Shown one piece after another: positions 1-7,639 of a stretch of DNA of 10,260 nucleotides (its first letter is position 1; each line of letters opens with the position of its first letter). The stretch covers positions 1 to 10,260 of the forward strand of contig CAJOOX010000178.1 in the NCBI GenBank assembly GCA_905236195.1. The letters run 5' to 3'. Both the position numbers and the translations under genes were made by a program. A model generated the notes under the pieces. It saw nothing but the letters and a program-made list of their open reading frames with translations, had not been told where the DNA came from and did no database searches. The stretch comes from an uncultured Bacteroidales bacterium (lineage in GTDB: Bacteria > Bacteroidota > Bacteroidia > Bacteroidales > UBA3663).

Positions 1-659
1 AGGCCGACATGGAGGGCGAAGCCTTCCGCAGTGCGGATGTGGCTATTGAATTCACAACCCCCAAGACGGCGCTTGGAAACATTTCGAGGACACTGGCCGC
101 CGGTGTGCCCATCGTGGTGGGTACCACAGGCTGGTATGACCATCTGGAGGATGTGAAAGCCGAGGTGGCAGCCGGGAACGGCAAACTTTTCTATGCCACC
201 AATTTTTCGGTGGGAGTGAACATCTTTCAGGCTGTGAACCGTTATCTGGCCAAAATCATGAACGGATTCGCCGACTACGACGTGACGATGGAGGAAACCC
301 ATCATATCCACAAACTCGACTCCCCCTCGGGAACCGCTATCACCCTGGCCAATACAATCCTGGGCGAACTGGACCGCAAGAATGCGTGGATGGAAACCGC
401 TCAGGTGCCGGAAGGCAAGACCCTGGCCGATGTGGAAGCCCGGAGTCCCAAGGACGATGAGATGGCCATCACGGCCTACCGCCGGGGCGAGGTGCCAGGC
501 ATTCACACCGTCGTCTGGGACAGCGCCGTGGATACCATCACGCTGACCCACAGCGCCAAGTCGAGAGCCGGTTTCGCTCTCGGTGCGGTGCTTGCTGCCG
601 AATTCCTTCCCGGACAGAAGGCCGGTGTTTATAACATGTCGGACCTCATGCCTTTCTGA
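1..659 (+). CDS. dapB: 4-hydroxy-tetrahydrodipicolinate reductase, 5'-truncated by window edge
   Basis: This enzyme reduces the dihydrodipicolinate precursor with NAD(P)H in the cytoplasm, in the diaminopimelate/lysine pathway that feeds peptidoglycan. The reading frame is open to the left edge (first full codon at base 3), so the ATG at 9 is internal and not the start. About 218 codons are visible. Bacteroidetes DapB is around 250 residues, so roughly 30 N-terminal residues, including the glycine-rich nucleotide-binding loop, lie outside. Numbering from Met at base 9: the VGTTGW motif is at 37-42, and the catalytic/substrate block HHIHKLDSPSGTA is at 98-110, with the His pair at 98-99, the Lys at 102 and the SGT substrate-binding turn at 107-109. 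A conserved RRGEVPGIH segment follows at 158-166. The stop TGA is at 657-659, and lepB begins 18 bases later. The identification is secure; the 5' boundary is not visible. Confidence 0.97.
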   Translation, partial: ADMEGEAFRSADVAIEFTTPKTALGNISRTLAAGVPIVVGTTGWYDHLEDVKAEVAAGNGKLFYATNFSVGVNIFQAVNRYLAKIMNGFADYDVTMEETHHIHKLDSPSGTAITLANTILGELDRKNAWMETAQVPEGKTLADVEARSPKDDEMAITAYRRGEVPGIHTVVWDSAVDTITLTHSAKSRAGFALGAVLAAEFLPGQKAGVYNMSDLMPF

Positions 660-677
660 TTAAAAGAATTCAAGCAT

Positions 678-2144
678 ATGTCAGAACAGAAAGAAATCAA
701 ACGCGGGTTGAACCGTTCAATGACTGTCGGCGAGAAGACAAAATGTATCCTCTGGTGCCTGGCGGTGGCTCTCTTTGCCCTATGGATGGGTTCCTGGGTG
801 CCGCTGATTGCCATCCCTTTTGTGGCGGATGTCTATTGGACCAGATTCATTCCGTGGACCTGGTGGAAGGACATCAAAAACGGATTTCTGCGCAGCGTGA
901 TGAGCTGGGTGGATGCCATTGTCTTTGCCCTTGTGGCCGTGTGGATTCTGCAGAACTTCTTTGTGCAGAATTTCAAAATCCCCACCACATCGCTCGAGAA
1001 GACGATGCGTGCCGGCGACTATCTTCTGGTGTCGAAAGTGAATTACGGACCACGCATCCCGATGACGCCCCTCTCGCTGCCGATCTTCCACAACACGATT
1101 GATATCCTGGGCATCAACCTGGGCGACAGTTATCTGGACAAACCTCTGCTGGAATACAGCCGAATGCCCGGTCTTGGCAAGGTGGAACGCTATGATATCG
1201 TAGTGTTCAACTACCCCTCGGGCGACACCGTTGCCAGCGATATGCCCTCGGCAGATTATTATCAGTTGCGTTTCCAGTACGGTGTGGAAGCCATGCACAA
1301 AGGACGGTTCGGCAAACTGATCTACCGCCCCGTCGACCGCCGGGAGAACTACGTGAAACGCTGCGTAGGTCTGCCGGGCGATTCGCTGCAGATTATTGAC
1401 AATGTCATCCACATCGACGGCAAGGCGCTGCCCACGCCGCAGTATGCCCAGCAACGGTATTTCATCGCCACCCGTCCCGGCAAGGAAATCGCCGCGTCCA
1501 CCTGGAAGAAACTGGGCGTCTATGACGAGGACCACAACGATTTCGATGCGGTGCCCAACTTCCCCAAGACGGAACTGGCTATGACGCTGGGTTTGGAAAC
1601 GGATTCCCTCACCGGAGAATTCAGGGGCAAAATCTATTCAGCCCTCCTGACACATGAGATGAAAGAACGGCTGGAGTCGATGACGGCCACCGTTCAGTAC
1701 GTGGGTGTCCAGCCGGCAGAAATTTTCGGTCAGGACTATGTATATCCGCTTTCGGAAACCAATCCCTGGACACGTTCGGACTACGGCCCCATCTGGATTC
1801 CCCGAAAGGGAGAGAGCATAGAGCTGAATGCCTGGAATGCGGAGCTCTACGGCCGCTGTATCCGCAATTACGAAGGCAATACGCTGGAGGAAGCTCCCGG
1901 CGGCAAGTGGCTCCTGAACGGCAAAGAAGCTTCCAGCTACACATTCCGCATGGACTACTATTGGATGATGGGCGACAACCGCGACAACTCGGCCGACTCG
2001 CGTTACTGGGGTTTTGTGCCCGAGGACCACATCGTGGGAACTCCGCTCTTTGTCTGGTTCTCGCTTGATCCGGAAACAGGCTCCCTGCTCAAGGACCGCT
2101 TCTTCAAACGAATCAAAGGGTCGGACGAACTGGGTAATCTGTGA
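678..2144 (+). CDS. lepB: signal peptidase I (S26 family), large Bacteroidetes form
   Basis: This inner-membrane serine protease cleaves signal peptides from secreted proteins using a Ser/Lys dyad. The 488-residue product has a hydrophobic N-terminal stretch at about 22-50 (one or two membrane passes) and another at about 77-97, just before the catalytic domain. The Ser box reads IPTTSLEKTMRAGDYLLVSK (101-120), with Ser105 the expected nucleophile. The Lys box is NYVKRCVGLPGD (224-235), with Lys227 the expected general base. The C-terminal box is MMGDNRDNSADSRYWGFVPE (430-449). About 190 residues separate the Lys box from the last box, much longer than in small Gram-positive enzymes and in line with the long form of this phylum. 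The start ATG at 678 follows an A-rich leader with no clear Shine-Dalgarno site. The stop TGA (2142-2144) shares one base with the next gene's ATG, suggesting coupled translation. Confidence 0.96.
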   Translation: MSEQKEIKRGLNRSMTVGEKTKCILWCLAVALFALWMGSWVPLIAIPFVADVYWTRFIPWTWWKDIKNGFLRSVMSWVDAIVFALVAVWILQNFFVQNFKIPTTSLEKTMRAGDYLLVSKVNYGPRIPMTPLSLPIFHNTIDILGINLGDSYLDKPLLEYSRMPGLGKVERYDIVVFNYPSGDTVASDMPSADYYQLRFQYGVEAMHKGRFGKLIYRPVDRRENYVKRCVGLPGDSLQIIDNVIHIDGKALPTPQYAQQRYFIATRPGKEIAASTWKKLGVYDEDHNDFDAVPNFPKTELAMTLGLETDSLTGEFRGKIYSALLTHEMKERLESMTATVQYVGVQPAEIFGQDYVYPLSETNPWTRSDYGPIWIPRKGESIELNAWNAELYGRCIRNYEGNTLEEAPGGKWLLNGKEASSYTFRMDYYWMMGDNRDNSADSRYWGFVPEDHIVGTPLFVWFSLDPETGSLLKDRFFKRIKGSDELGNL

Positions 2145-2791
2145 TGAAGGATACGTTCCTGCTTTCGACTGCCTATCTGGCCCCTGTAGCCTACTATGCT
2201 GTGTTGTATCATGCGCCTAAGGTCATCATCGAGACGCAGGAAAACTACAACAAACAGAGCTACCGCAACCGCTGTTTCCTGGGGTCGGAACAGGGTCCGC
2301 TGATGCTGAGCATCAATGTCGAGAAGGGTGCACGTATCAAATGTCCCATCCGGGAAATCCGGCTCTCGGACCACGGCGAATGGCGTCACCAGCATGCCGT
2401 CGCTATCATGAGTACTTACGGACGTACGCCGTTCTACGAATATTACATCGATGAACTGGCTCCCGTCTGGCAGCGTGAGACAGAGACACTTTTAGGGCTG
2501 AACGAGGCCCTGAGACGCAAGATTTGCGAACTGATAGGGTTTCAGCCCGAGGTGGAATATTCCACGCAATATACCGAGCCTGCCGAAGGGATGCGCGATC
2601 TGAGGGAAACCCTCCATCCGAAACGTCCGATTGGACAGGCCTTGCCCGAGTTCCGGAACATCCCGTATTGGCAGATCTGCGGGGAACGGCAACCCTTCCT
2701 GCCCAATATGAGCATTCTCGATTTGCTCTTCAATATGGGCCCGGAATCGCTGCTGGTGCTGCGCGACAGCATTTCTACTAACGACAACTGA
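2144..2791 (+). CDS. WbqC-family protein, function unknown
   Basis: The product is a soluble-looking protein of 215 residues with no signal peptide or membrane segment. I place it in the WbqC-like family from these segments: LLSTAYLAPVAYY near the N-terminus (6-18), ENYNKQSYRNR (33-43), a Trp/His cluster (Trp80, His82, His84), TPFYEYYIDEL (95-105), and the C-terminal pattern FLPNMSILDLLFNMGPES (185-202). The family takes its name from O-antigen gene clusters, but I know of no firmly established biochemical role, so none is assigned. A GTG at 2141 could add one residue. The ATG at 2144 is preferred because it gives a TGATG stop-start overlap with lepB and the usual N-terminus. The position directly after dapB-lepB suggests an envelope-linked role, which is inference from context only. 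The gap to dxs is 21 bases and A-rich. Confidence 0.88.
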   Translation: MKDTFLLSTAYLAPVAYYAVLYHAPKVIIETQENYNKQSYRNRCFLGSEQGPLMLSINVEKGARIKCPIREIRLSDHGEWRHQHAVAIMSTYGRTPFYEYYIDELAPVWQRETETLLGLNEALRRKICELIGFQPEVEYSTQYTEPAEGMRDLRETLHPKRPIGQALPEFRNIPYWQICGERQPFLPNMSILDLLFNMGPESLLVLRDSISTNDN

Positions 2792-2812
2792 AAAATTACG
2801 ACGGAAAACAAT

Positions 2813-4732
2813 ATGCAAGACAACGTGACCGACATCCTCAAAACAATCGGCTATCCCGCCGATTTGCGCCAATTGCCTGAAAGCCAGTTGGTGGATGTTT
2901 GTACAGCTGTGCGTCAATATATCATCCGGGAATGCTCGGCGCATCCCGGACATTTCGCATCGTCCCTCGGTACGGTCGAAATCACGGTGGCTCTCCATTA
3001 CGTGTTCAATACACCCGACGACCGTATTGTCTGGGATGTGGGACATCAGGCCTATGCCCACAAGATACTGACCGGACGCAGGGAACGGTTCGACACCCTG
3101 CGTCAGTTGCATGGACTCAAGGGGTTCCCCACGCCAGTTGAAAGCGAATACGACACCTTCGCCGCAGGACATGCTTCAAACTCGATATCGGCTGCCTTGG
3201 GTATGGCTGTGGCCAGCCATTTGGACGGTAGGAAAAACAAAGTTGTGGCAGTGATTGGCGATGCGTCCATCTCGGGCGGTCTGGCTTTCGAGGGACTCAA
3301 TAACGCAACAACACATCCCAACAATCTGCTCATCATCCTGAACGATAACAGGATGGCTATTGACAAGAACGTGGGAGCTTTTTCGAAATACCTGACCCGG
3401 ATTTCGACCTCCCGCCGCTATAATCAGCTGCGGTGGCATGCCTACAAGACGATGCGTCGTTTCCACCTGATGGGCGATGCGCTCCGGCGCGGCATGATAC
3501 GCTTCACCAATAGCATCAAGGCGATGGTGTCCCATCAGCAGAACATCTTCGAAGGTCTCGACCTGCGTTACTTCGGTCCCGTGGACGGTCACGATGTCGT
3601 ATCTCTGGTTCATACCCTGCGGAAAATCAAAGATCTGAACGGTCCCAAACTGCTGCACATCTGTACGGTGAAAGGCAAAGGATTCGAGCCCGCCGAGAAA
3701 GACGCCACCATCTGGCATGCTCCCGGAAAGTTCGATCCCGATACGGGGGAGCGGCTGACCGAGGACGAAAGCAATAAGCCGCCCCGCTTCCAGGATGTGT
3801 TCGGCCACACCCTCGTCGAACTGGCCGAGCAGGACAAACGCATCATCGGTGTCACTCCCGCCATGCCGACAGGCTGTTCGATGAACATCATGATGGAGGC
3901 CTTTCCGCTGCGTTCTTTCGATGTGGGCATTGCCGAGGAACATGCTGTGACCTTCTCCGGCGGTATGGCCAAAGAAGGCAAGATCCCGTTCTGTAACATC
4001 TACTCGAGTTTCATGCAGCGAGCCATCGACGAAGTGATTCACGATGTGGCGCTGCTGAACCTCCATGTAGTGTTCTGTCTGGACCGTGCCGGACTGGTCG
4101 GCGCCGACGGGCCTACCCATCACGGTGCTTTCGACCTGCCCGTGTTCCGCGCGATTCCCGGTATGACCATCTGCTCGCCCATCGATGAATATGCGATGCG
4201 CAAACTGATGTACACGGCCTACAGGAACGACGGTCCCTGGATGATACGTTATCCCCGCGGCCGGGGTTCCAGGGTAGACTGGAGATGCAGTCTCGAGGAA
4301 CTTCCTGTCGGCAAAGGCGTCTGTCTGAGCGACGGCAAACGTGCCGATGCCCCAGCTGCGCCTGTCAGCAAAGCCGTGCTTTCGCTGGGACCCATCGGCG
4401 AGGAAGTGAAAAAAGCCATCCGGCTGGCCGAGGCTCAGCAGAAAGAGCCTGAAGGCTATGCCCACTACGATATGGTCTTTCTCAAGCCTCTCGACCGGGA
4501 ATTGCTGAAGGATGTCTTTGAGAAATACGAAACCATTGTGACCGTGGAAGACGGTACCCTGAACGGCGGACTCGGTTCGGCTGTGCTGGAAGAGGCCAGT
4601 GCCCAGGACTACAAAGGCAAAGTCCTGAGGGTGGGTATCCCCGACGAGTTCATCGAACAGGGCACGGTGTCCGAACTGTGGAAACTATGTGGAATGGATG
4701 CCCAAAGCATCGCTAATATATTGACAGCATGA
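2813..4732 (+). CDS. dxs: 1-deoxy-D-xylulose-5-phosphate synthase
   Basis: This cytoplasmic, thiamine-diphosphate-dependent enzyme condenses pyruvate with glyceraldehyde-3-phosphate, the first step of the MEP pathway to isoprenoids (undecaprenyl carrier, quinones); its product is also used for thiamine and pyridoxal synthesis in many bacteria. The 639 residues match the family length. Visible landmarks are PGHFASSLGTVE (45-56, His47), DVGHQAYAHKILTGR (75-89), the metal/cofactor loop GDASISGG (149-156) with its NDNRMAID partner (177-184, Asn179), the Dxs-type FGPVDGHD (254-261), the catalytic Glu in IAEEHAVTF (373-381, Glu375), FCLDRAGLVGADGPTHHG (421-438), and RYPRGRG (479-485). A transketolase C-terminal domain runs from about 518 to the end. 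One oddity: the cofactor motif reads GDA, where GDG is usual. Asp150 and Asn179, the metal ligands, are kept, so the protein is probably active. The stop overlaps the trkA start as ATGA. Confidence 0.97.
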   Translation: MQDNVTDILKTIGYPADLRQLPESQLVDVCTAVRQYIIRECSAHPGHFASSLGTVEITVALHYVFNTPDDRIVWDVGHQAYAHKILTGRRERFDTLRQLHGLKGFPTPVESEYDTFAAGHASNSISAALGMAVASHLDGRKNKVVAVIGDASISGGLAFEGLNNATTHPNNLLIILNDNRMAIDKNVGAFSKYLTRISTSRRYNQLRWHAYKTMRRFHLMGDALRRGMIRFTNSIKAMVSHQQNIFEGLDLRYFGPVDGHDVVSLVHTLRKIKDLNGPKLLHICTVKGKGFEPAEKDATIWHAPGKFDPDTGERLTEDESNKPPRFQDVFGHTLVELAEQDKRIIGVTPAMPTGCSMNIMMEAFPLRSFDVGIAEEHAVTFSGGMAKEGKIPFCNIYSSFMQRAIDEVIHDVALLNLHVVFCLDRAGLVGADGPTHHGAFDLPVFRAIPGMTICSPIDEYAMRKLMYTAYRNDGPWMIRYPRGRGSRVDWRCSLEELPVGKGVCLSDGKRADAPAAPVSKAVLSLGPIGEEVKKAIRLAEAQQKEPEGYAHYDMVFLKPLDRELLKDVFEKYETIVTVEDGTLNGGLGSAVLEEASAQDYKGKVLRVGIPDEFIEQGTVSELWKLCGMDAQSIANILTA

Positions 4733-6066
4733 AAATCGTTATTGCCGGCGCCCGCGAGGTGGGTACACATCTGGCCAAACTCCTCTCGGGAGACAATATG
4801 GATGTGATACTGATTGACGATGATCCCGACCGCATCTCCCAGCTTGCGTTCCTGAACATCATGACGCTGTTGGGGTCTCCCACATCAATAGCCACATTGC
4901 GTGAGGCAGAGGTAAACAAGGCCGACCTCTTCATTGCGGTGACACCTGTCGAGAGCGTCAATATCCACGCCTGTCTGCTGGCCACCAATATGGGCGCCCG
5001 CAGAACAGTGGCCCGTATCGACAACTACGAATTGCAGAAAGAGGATTCCACCACATTCTACCGGCGAATAGGAGTGTCGAGTCTCATCTATCCCGAATAT
5101 CTGGGAGGTCAGGCCATAGCGGGAGCGATAGCCACACCCTGGGCACGTCTGTCGGTCGAGTTCTGTCGGGGCGCACTCCTGTTGCTTGGCGTCAAGGTCA
5201 GGGCGGGAGCTCCGATTGTTGGCCAGAAACTGATGGAACTCGGCAGGGAGCACAGCAAACAGTATCATGTGGCGGCAATCAAGCGCGGCGAAAACCTGAT
5301 TATCCCGTCGGGCGCCGATATTGTGGAAGCCGAGGATATCGTATTCTTTATGACCACCCCCGACCAGCAGAATGCAGTACGTCTGGTGTGCGGCAAGAAG
5401 GAGAAAGATATCCGCAGGGTGGTTTTCATGGGAGGCCGTCGTATGGGCGTGCAGGCTTCGTTCTGTCTTCCCAAGAATATGGACATTGTCTTTGTCGAGG
5501 AGGACCGCCAGCGCTGTGAACAGCTGCTCGAACTCGTGAAGGGCTGTCATGTCATCCAGGGCAACATCAGTGATATGGAGGTCTTCTCCGAACTGCACCT
5601 CACCCGCAACGACTGTTTCGTGGCACTGGGCGACTATTCGGGCACCAACGTCCTCTCCTGCCTGAACGCCAAGAAGCTGGGCGTGGGTAAGACTGTCGCC
5701 GAAATCGAAGATGTAGGATACATTACGATTGCCGACAACTTGAACATCGGTTCCACGGTGAACAAGAAACTGCTGACGGCAGCATCCATCTATCAGATGC
5801 TGCTGGATGCCGACAAAACATCCGCCAAGGTCTATTCGCTCGTCGATGCCCAGGTGGCAGAACTCGAGGCCCAGCCGGATTCGTATATCACGAAGGATAT
5901 GATCAAGAACCTCAGGATTGACCGGGATGTCACGTTGGGCGGTATGGTGCGCGACGGAGTCGGTTACACCATCGGAGGCGATACACAGATACAGCCGGGC
6001 GATCACGTTGTGCTGGTTTGTCGTGACGAAAAGATACGGCAGGCTGAAAAACTCTTCCTCAGTTAA
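4729..6066 (+). CDS. trkA: Trk potassium uptake regulatory subunit TrkA
   Basis: This peripheral cytoplasmic protein binds nucleotides and gates the TrkH potassium channel. The 445 residues form the usual duplicated RCK arrangement: a first Rossmann domain at about 1-130, a first TrkA-C domain at about 140-215 (PSGADIVEAEDIVFFM at 193-208), a second Rossmann domain at about 227-345, and a second TrkA-C domain at about 365-445 (GGDTQIQPGDHVVLV at 416-430). The first loop reads GAREVG (7-12) and is followed by an acidic strand end, VILIDDD (26-32). The second reads GGRRMG (235-240). Neither has the full GxGxxG pattern, which may be normal in this phylum. The TVARIDNYE (93-101) and TVAEIEDVGYI (322-332) blocks are equivalent positions in the two halves. 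The start overlaps the dxs stop by four bases (ATGA), and trkH follows after 23 bases, so the channel and its regulator are likely made together. Confidence 0.96.
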   Translation: MKIVIAGAREVGTHLAKLLSGDNMDVILIDDDPDRISQLAFLNIMTLLGSPTSIATLREAEVNKADLFIAVTPVESVNIHACLLATNMGARRTVARIDNYELQKEDSTTFYRRIGVSSLIYPEYLGGQAIAGAIATPWARLSVEFCRGALLLLGVKVRAGAPIVGQKLMELGREHSKQYHVAAIKRGENLIIPSGADIVEAEDIVFFMTTPDQQNAVRLVCGKKEKDIRRVVFMGGRRMGVQASFCLPKNMDIVFVEEDRQRCEQLLELVKGCHVIQGNISDMEVFSELHLTRNDCFVALGDYSGTNVLSCLNAKKLGVGKTVAEIEDVGYITIADNLNIGSTVNKKLLTAASIYQMLLDADKTSAKVYSLVDAQVAELEAQPDSYITKDMIKNLRIDRDVTLGGMVRDGVGYTIGGDTQIQPGDHVVLVCRDEKIRQAEKLFLS

Positions 6067-6089
6067 GATTCCATTATTCCGACCTCTCT

Positions 6090-7607
6090 ATGAATCATCG
6101 TCTCATCCGCTACGTCTTCGGTGTATTGCTCCTCATGGAAGCCTTTTTCATGACGGTGAGCACCGGTGTGGCTGTCTATTACCATTTCGCATGCGGCGAC
6201 AGCGACTGGTGGTGTCTGGCAACTGCGGCAGTGCTGACATTCCTGGCGGGCAGCGGATTTTGGTGGTCGGGCCGTAAACGCGAACACGGAATGGAGAAAC
6301 GCGACGGTTATCTCATCGTGTCGCTGGCCTGGATTATATTCTCCCTCTTCGGCATGGTGCCCTATCTGCTGTACGGTACGGTCGACAACCTGACCGACGC
6401 GTTCTTCGAGGCCATGTCGGGGTTCACGACAACAGGCTCCACCATTCTGGAGAATATCGACACGCAGCCTCACGGAATCCTCTTCTGGCGTTCTATGACC
6501 CATTGGCTCGGCGGTCTCGGTATCGTGGTCTTCTCGCTGGCCCTGCTGCCGCTGATTGGCGGAACGGGTGCCAACATGATGTTCGATGCCGAAACGACGG
6601 GACTGGGCGGCAGCAAACTGCGTCCCAAAATCCAGAGTACGGCACGCCGCCTTTGGGGCATCTATCTGATGCTGACCCTTGTTTTGATTTTCCTGCTCTC
6701 GTTGGGTCCGATGTCGGTCTTCGATGCCGTGAATGTTGCGATGTCGACCATTGCCACCGGCGGTTTTGCGCCCCATCAGGCCTCGCTTGCTTTCTACCAC
6801 TCCGCCTATGTGGAGTATGTGGTGGCCATCTTTCTCTTCATTGCTTCGCTCAACTTCTCGCTCTTCTATTATGCGGGTATCGGGCGGTGGAAGATGTTCT
6901 GGCGCGACGAGGAGTTCCGCTGGTTTGTCCGCATCGTATTGTCCTTCACTCTTCTGTTCATCGTGATGACCAGCGCCGTCCGTAGCGTCGACTGGGTATC
7001 TCAGGAACAGCTCCTGGCTCTGGGCGGCGAAAATCCGGATTTCCTGACGGTGTTGAGGATGAGCTTCTTCCACGTGATGACCATCATCTCGTCGGGCGGA
7101 TTTCAGGCAGAATATTTCGACTACAACGCCTGGGGCATGCTGTTCTGGCAGCCCACATTCGTGCTGATGATGTGCGGCGGCTGTGCCGGATCGACGGCAG
7201 GAGGTATGAAGGTGGTGAGGGCTGCGGTTTTTGTGAAGAGTATCAAGAGCGACTTTACCCGTATGCTTCATCCCCGTCAGGTCTCTATCGTCAAACTGAA
7301 TGGAAGGCCTGTGCCCACAAGTGTTATCTATAAAGTGATGGCGATGTTTGCCATCTATGTGATTCTGATTTTCCTGATGAATTTCATTCTTCAGATGCTG
7401 GGCCTCGATATCGAAAGTGCATTCGGCACGTCCATCTCGGCATTCTCCAACACCGGCCCGGGACTGGGGCTCACTGGTCCCGCCTTCACCTGGGCCTCGG
7501 TGCCCGATGCCGGCAAATGGCTGCTTGCGTTTGCCATGCTGATGGGCCGTCTGGAAATTTTTACGCTCCTCATCGTGTTTACGCCCCTTTTCTGGCGCAA
7601 GTATTGA
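6090..7607 (+). CDS. trkH: Trk-type potassium channel/transporter subunit TrkH
   Basis: This integral inner-membrane protein is the potassium-conducting subunit that works with TrkA. The 505 residues are strongly hydrophobic and follow the four-repeat membrane-pore-membrane plan. Membrane segments are visible at about 10-32, 40-60, 73-97, 133-157, 187-207, 241-262, 277-296, 348-372, 413-437 and 475-500. The four selectivity-filter loops can be read: AMSGFTTTGST (108-118), AMSTIATGGFAPH (217-229), MTIISSGGFQ (330-339) and AFSNTGPGLG (451-460), each with the key Gly. The conserved GGCAGSTAGGMK segment (363-374) between the third and fourth pores, and the C-terminal MGRLEIFTLLI (485-495), are also typical of TrkH. 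The start ATG at 6090 puts a normal short N-terminus before the first membrane helix. It lies 23 bases after trkA, in the same probable transcript. Nothing appears broken. Confidence 0.96.
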   Translation: MNHRLIRYVFGVLLLMEAFFMTVSTGVAVYYHFACGDSDWWCLATAAVLTFLAGSGFWWSGRKREHGMEKRDGYLIVSLAWIIFSLFGMVPYLLYGTVDNLTDAFFEAMSGFTTTGSTILENIDTQPHGILFWRSMTHWLGGLGIVVFSLALLPLIGGTGANMMFDAETTGLGGSKLRPKIQSTARRLWGIYLMLTLVLIFLLSLGPMSVFDAVNVAMSTIATGGFAPHQASLAFYHSAYVEYVVAIFLFIASLNFSLFYYAGIGRWKMFWRDEEFRWFVRIVLSFTLLFIVMTSAVRSVDWVSQEQLLALGGENPDFLTVLRMSFFHVMTIISSGGFQAEYFDYNAWGMLFWQPTFVLMMCGGCAGSTAGGMKVVRAAVFVKSIKSDFTRMLHPRQVSIVKLNGRPVPTSVIYKVMAMFAIYVILIFLMNFILQMLGLDIESAFGTSISAFSNTGPGLGLTGPAFTWASVPDAGKWLLAFAMLMGRLEIFTLLIVFTPLFWRKY

Positions 7608-7639
7608 TTTTCCCTGAACCTAATTAATTTCAAATAATA
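7608..7639 (+). promoter_or_regulatory. AT-rich gap before ftsK; possible promoter or translation start region
   Basis: This is the longest gap between genes in the window, and its 3' half (7619-7639) is almost entirely A/T against GC-rich surroundings. The sequence TAATTTCA at 7625-7632 resembles the Bacteroidetes -7 element (TAnnTTTG-like) but lacks the final G and lies only 7 bases from the ATG, so it is weak. AT-rich leaders are also normal for translation initiation in this phylum, which seldom uses Shine-Dalgarno pairing. I cannot choose between these two readings. Confidence 0.3.

Noticed and set aside
9..11. ATG at base 9 as the start of dapB
   Set aside because: The frame is open upstream to the window edge, and a start here would lack the essential N-terminal nucleotide-binding strand and loop of DapB.
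2141..2143. GTG at 2141 as the start of the WbqC-family gene
   Set aside because: It is followed at once by ATG, which gives the usual TGATG overlap and the expected N-terminus; GTG adds only one residue.
3176..4465. A 429-codon open frame on the - strand opposite dxs
   Set aside because: It falls entirely within dxs, has no recognisable motif, and has the same His/Gly/Val-rich shadow composition as the other antisense frames.
4885..6006. A 373-codon open frame on the - strand opposite trkA
   Set aside because: It lies inside trkA, shows no family signature, and is explained by codon bias removing stop codons on the opposite strand.
6063..7271. A 402-codon open frame on the - strand opposite trkH
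   Set aside because: The product is full of Gln, His, Glu and Arg, the usual antisense image of a membrane protein gene. It shows no domain, and trkH on the other strand is complete.
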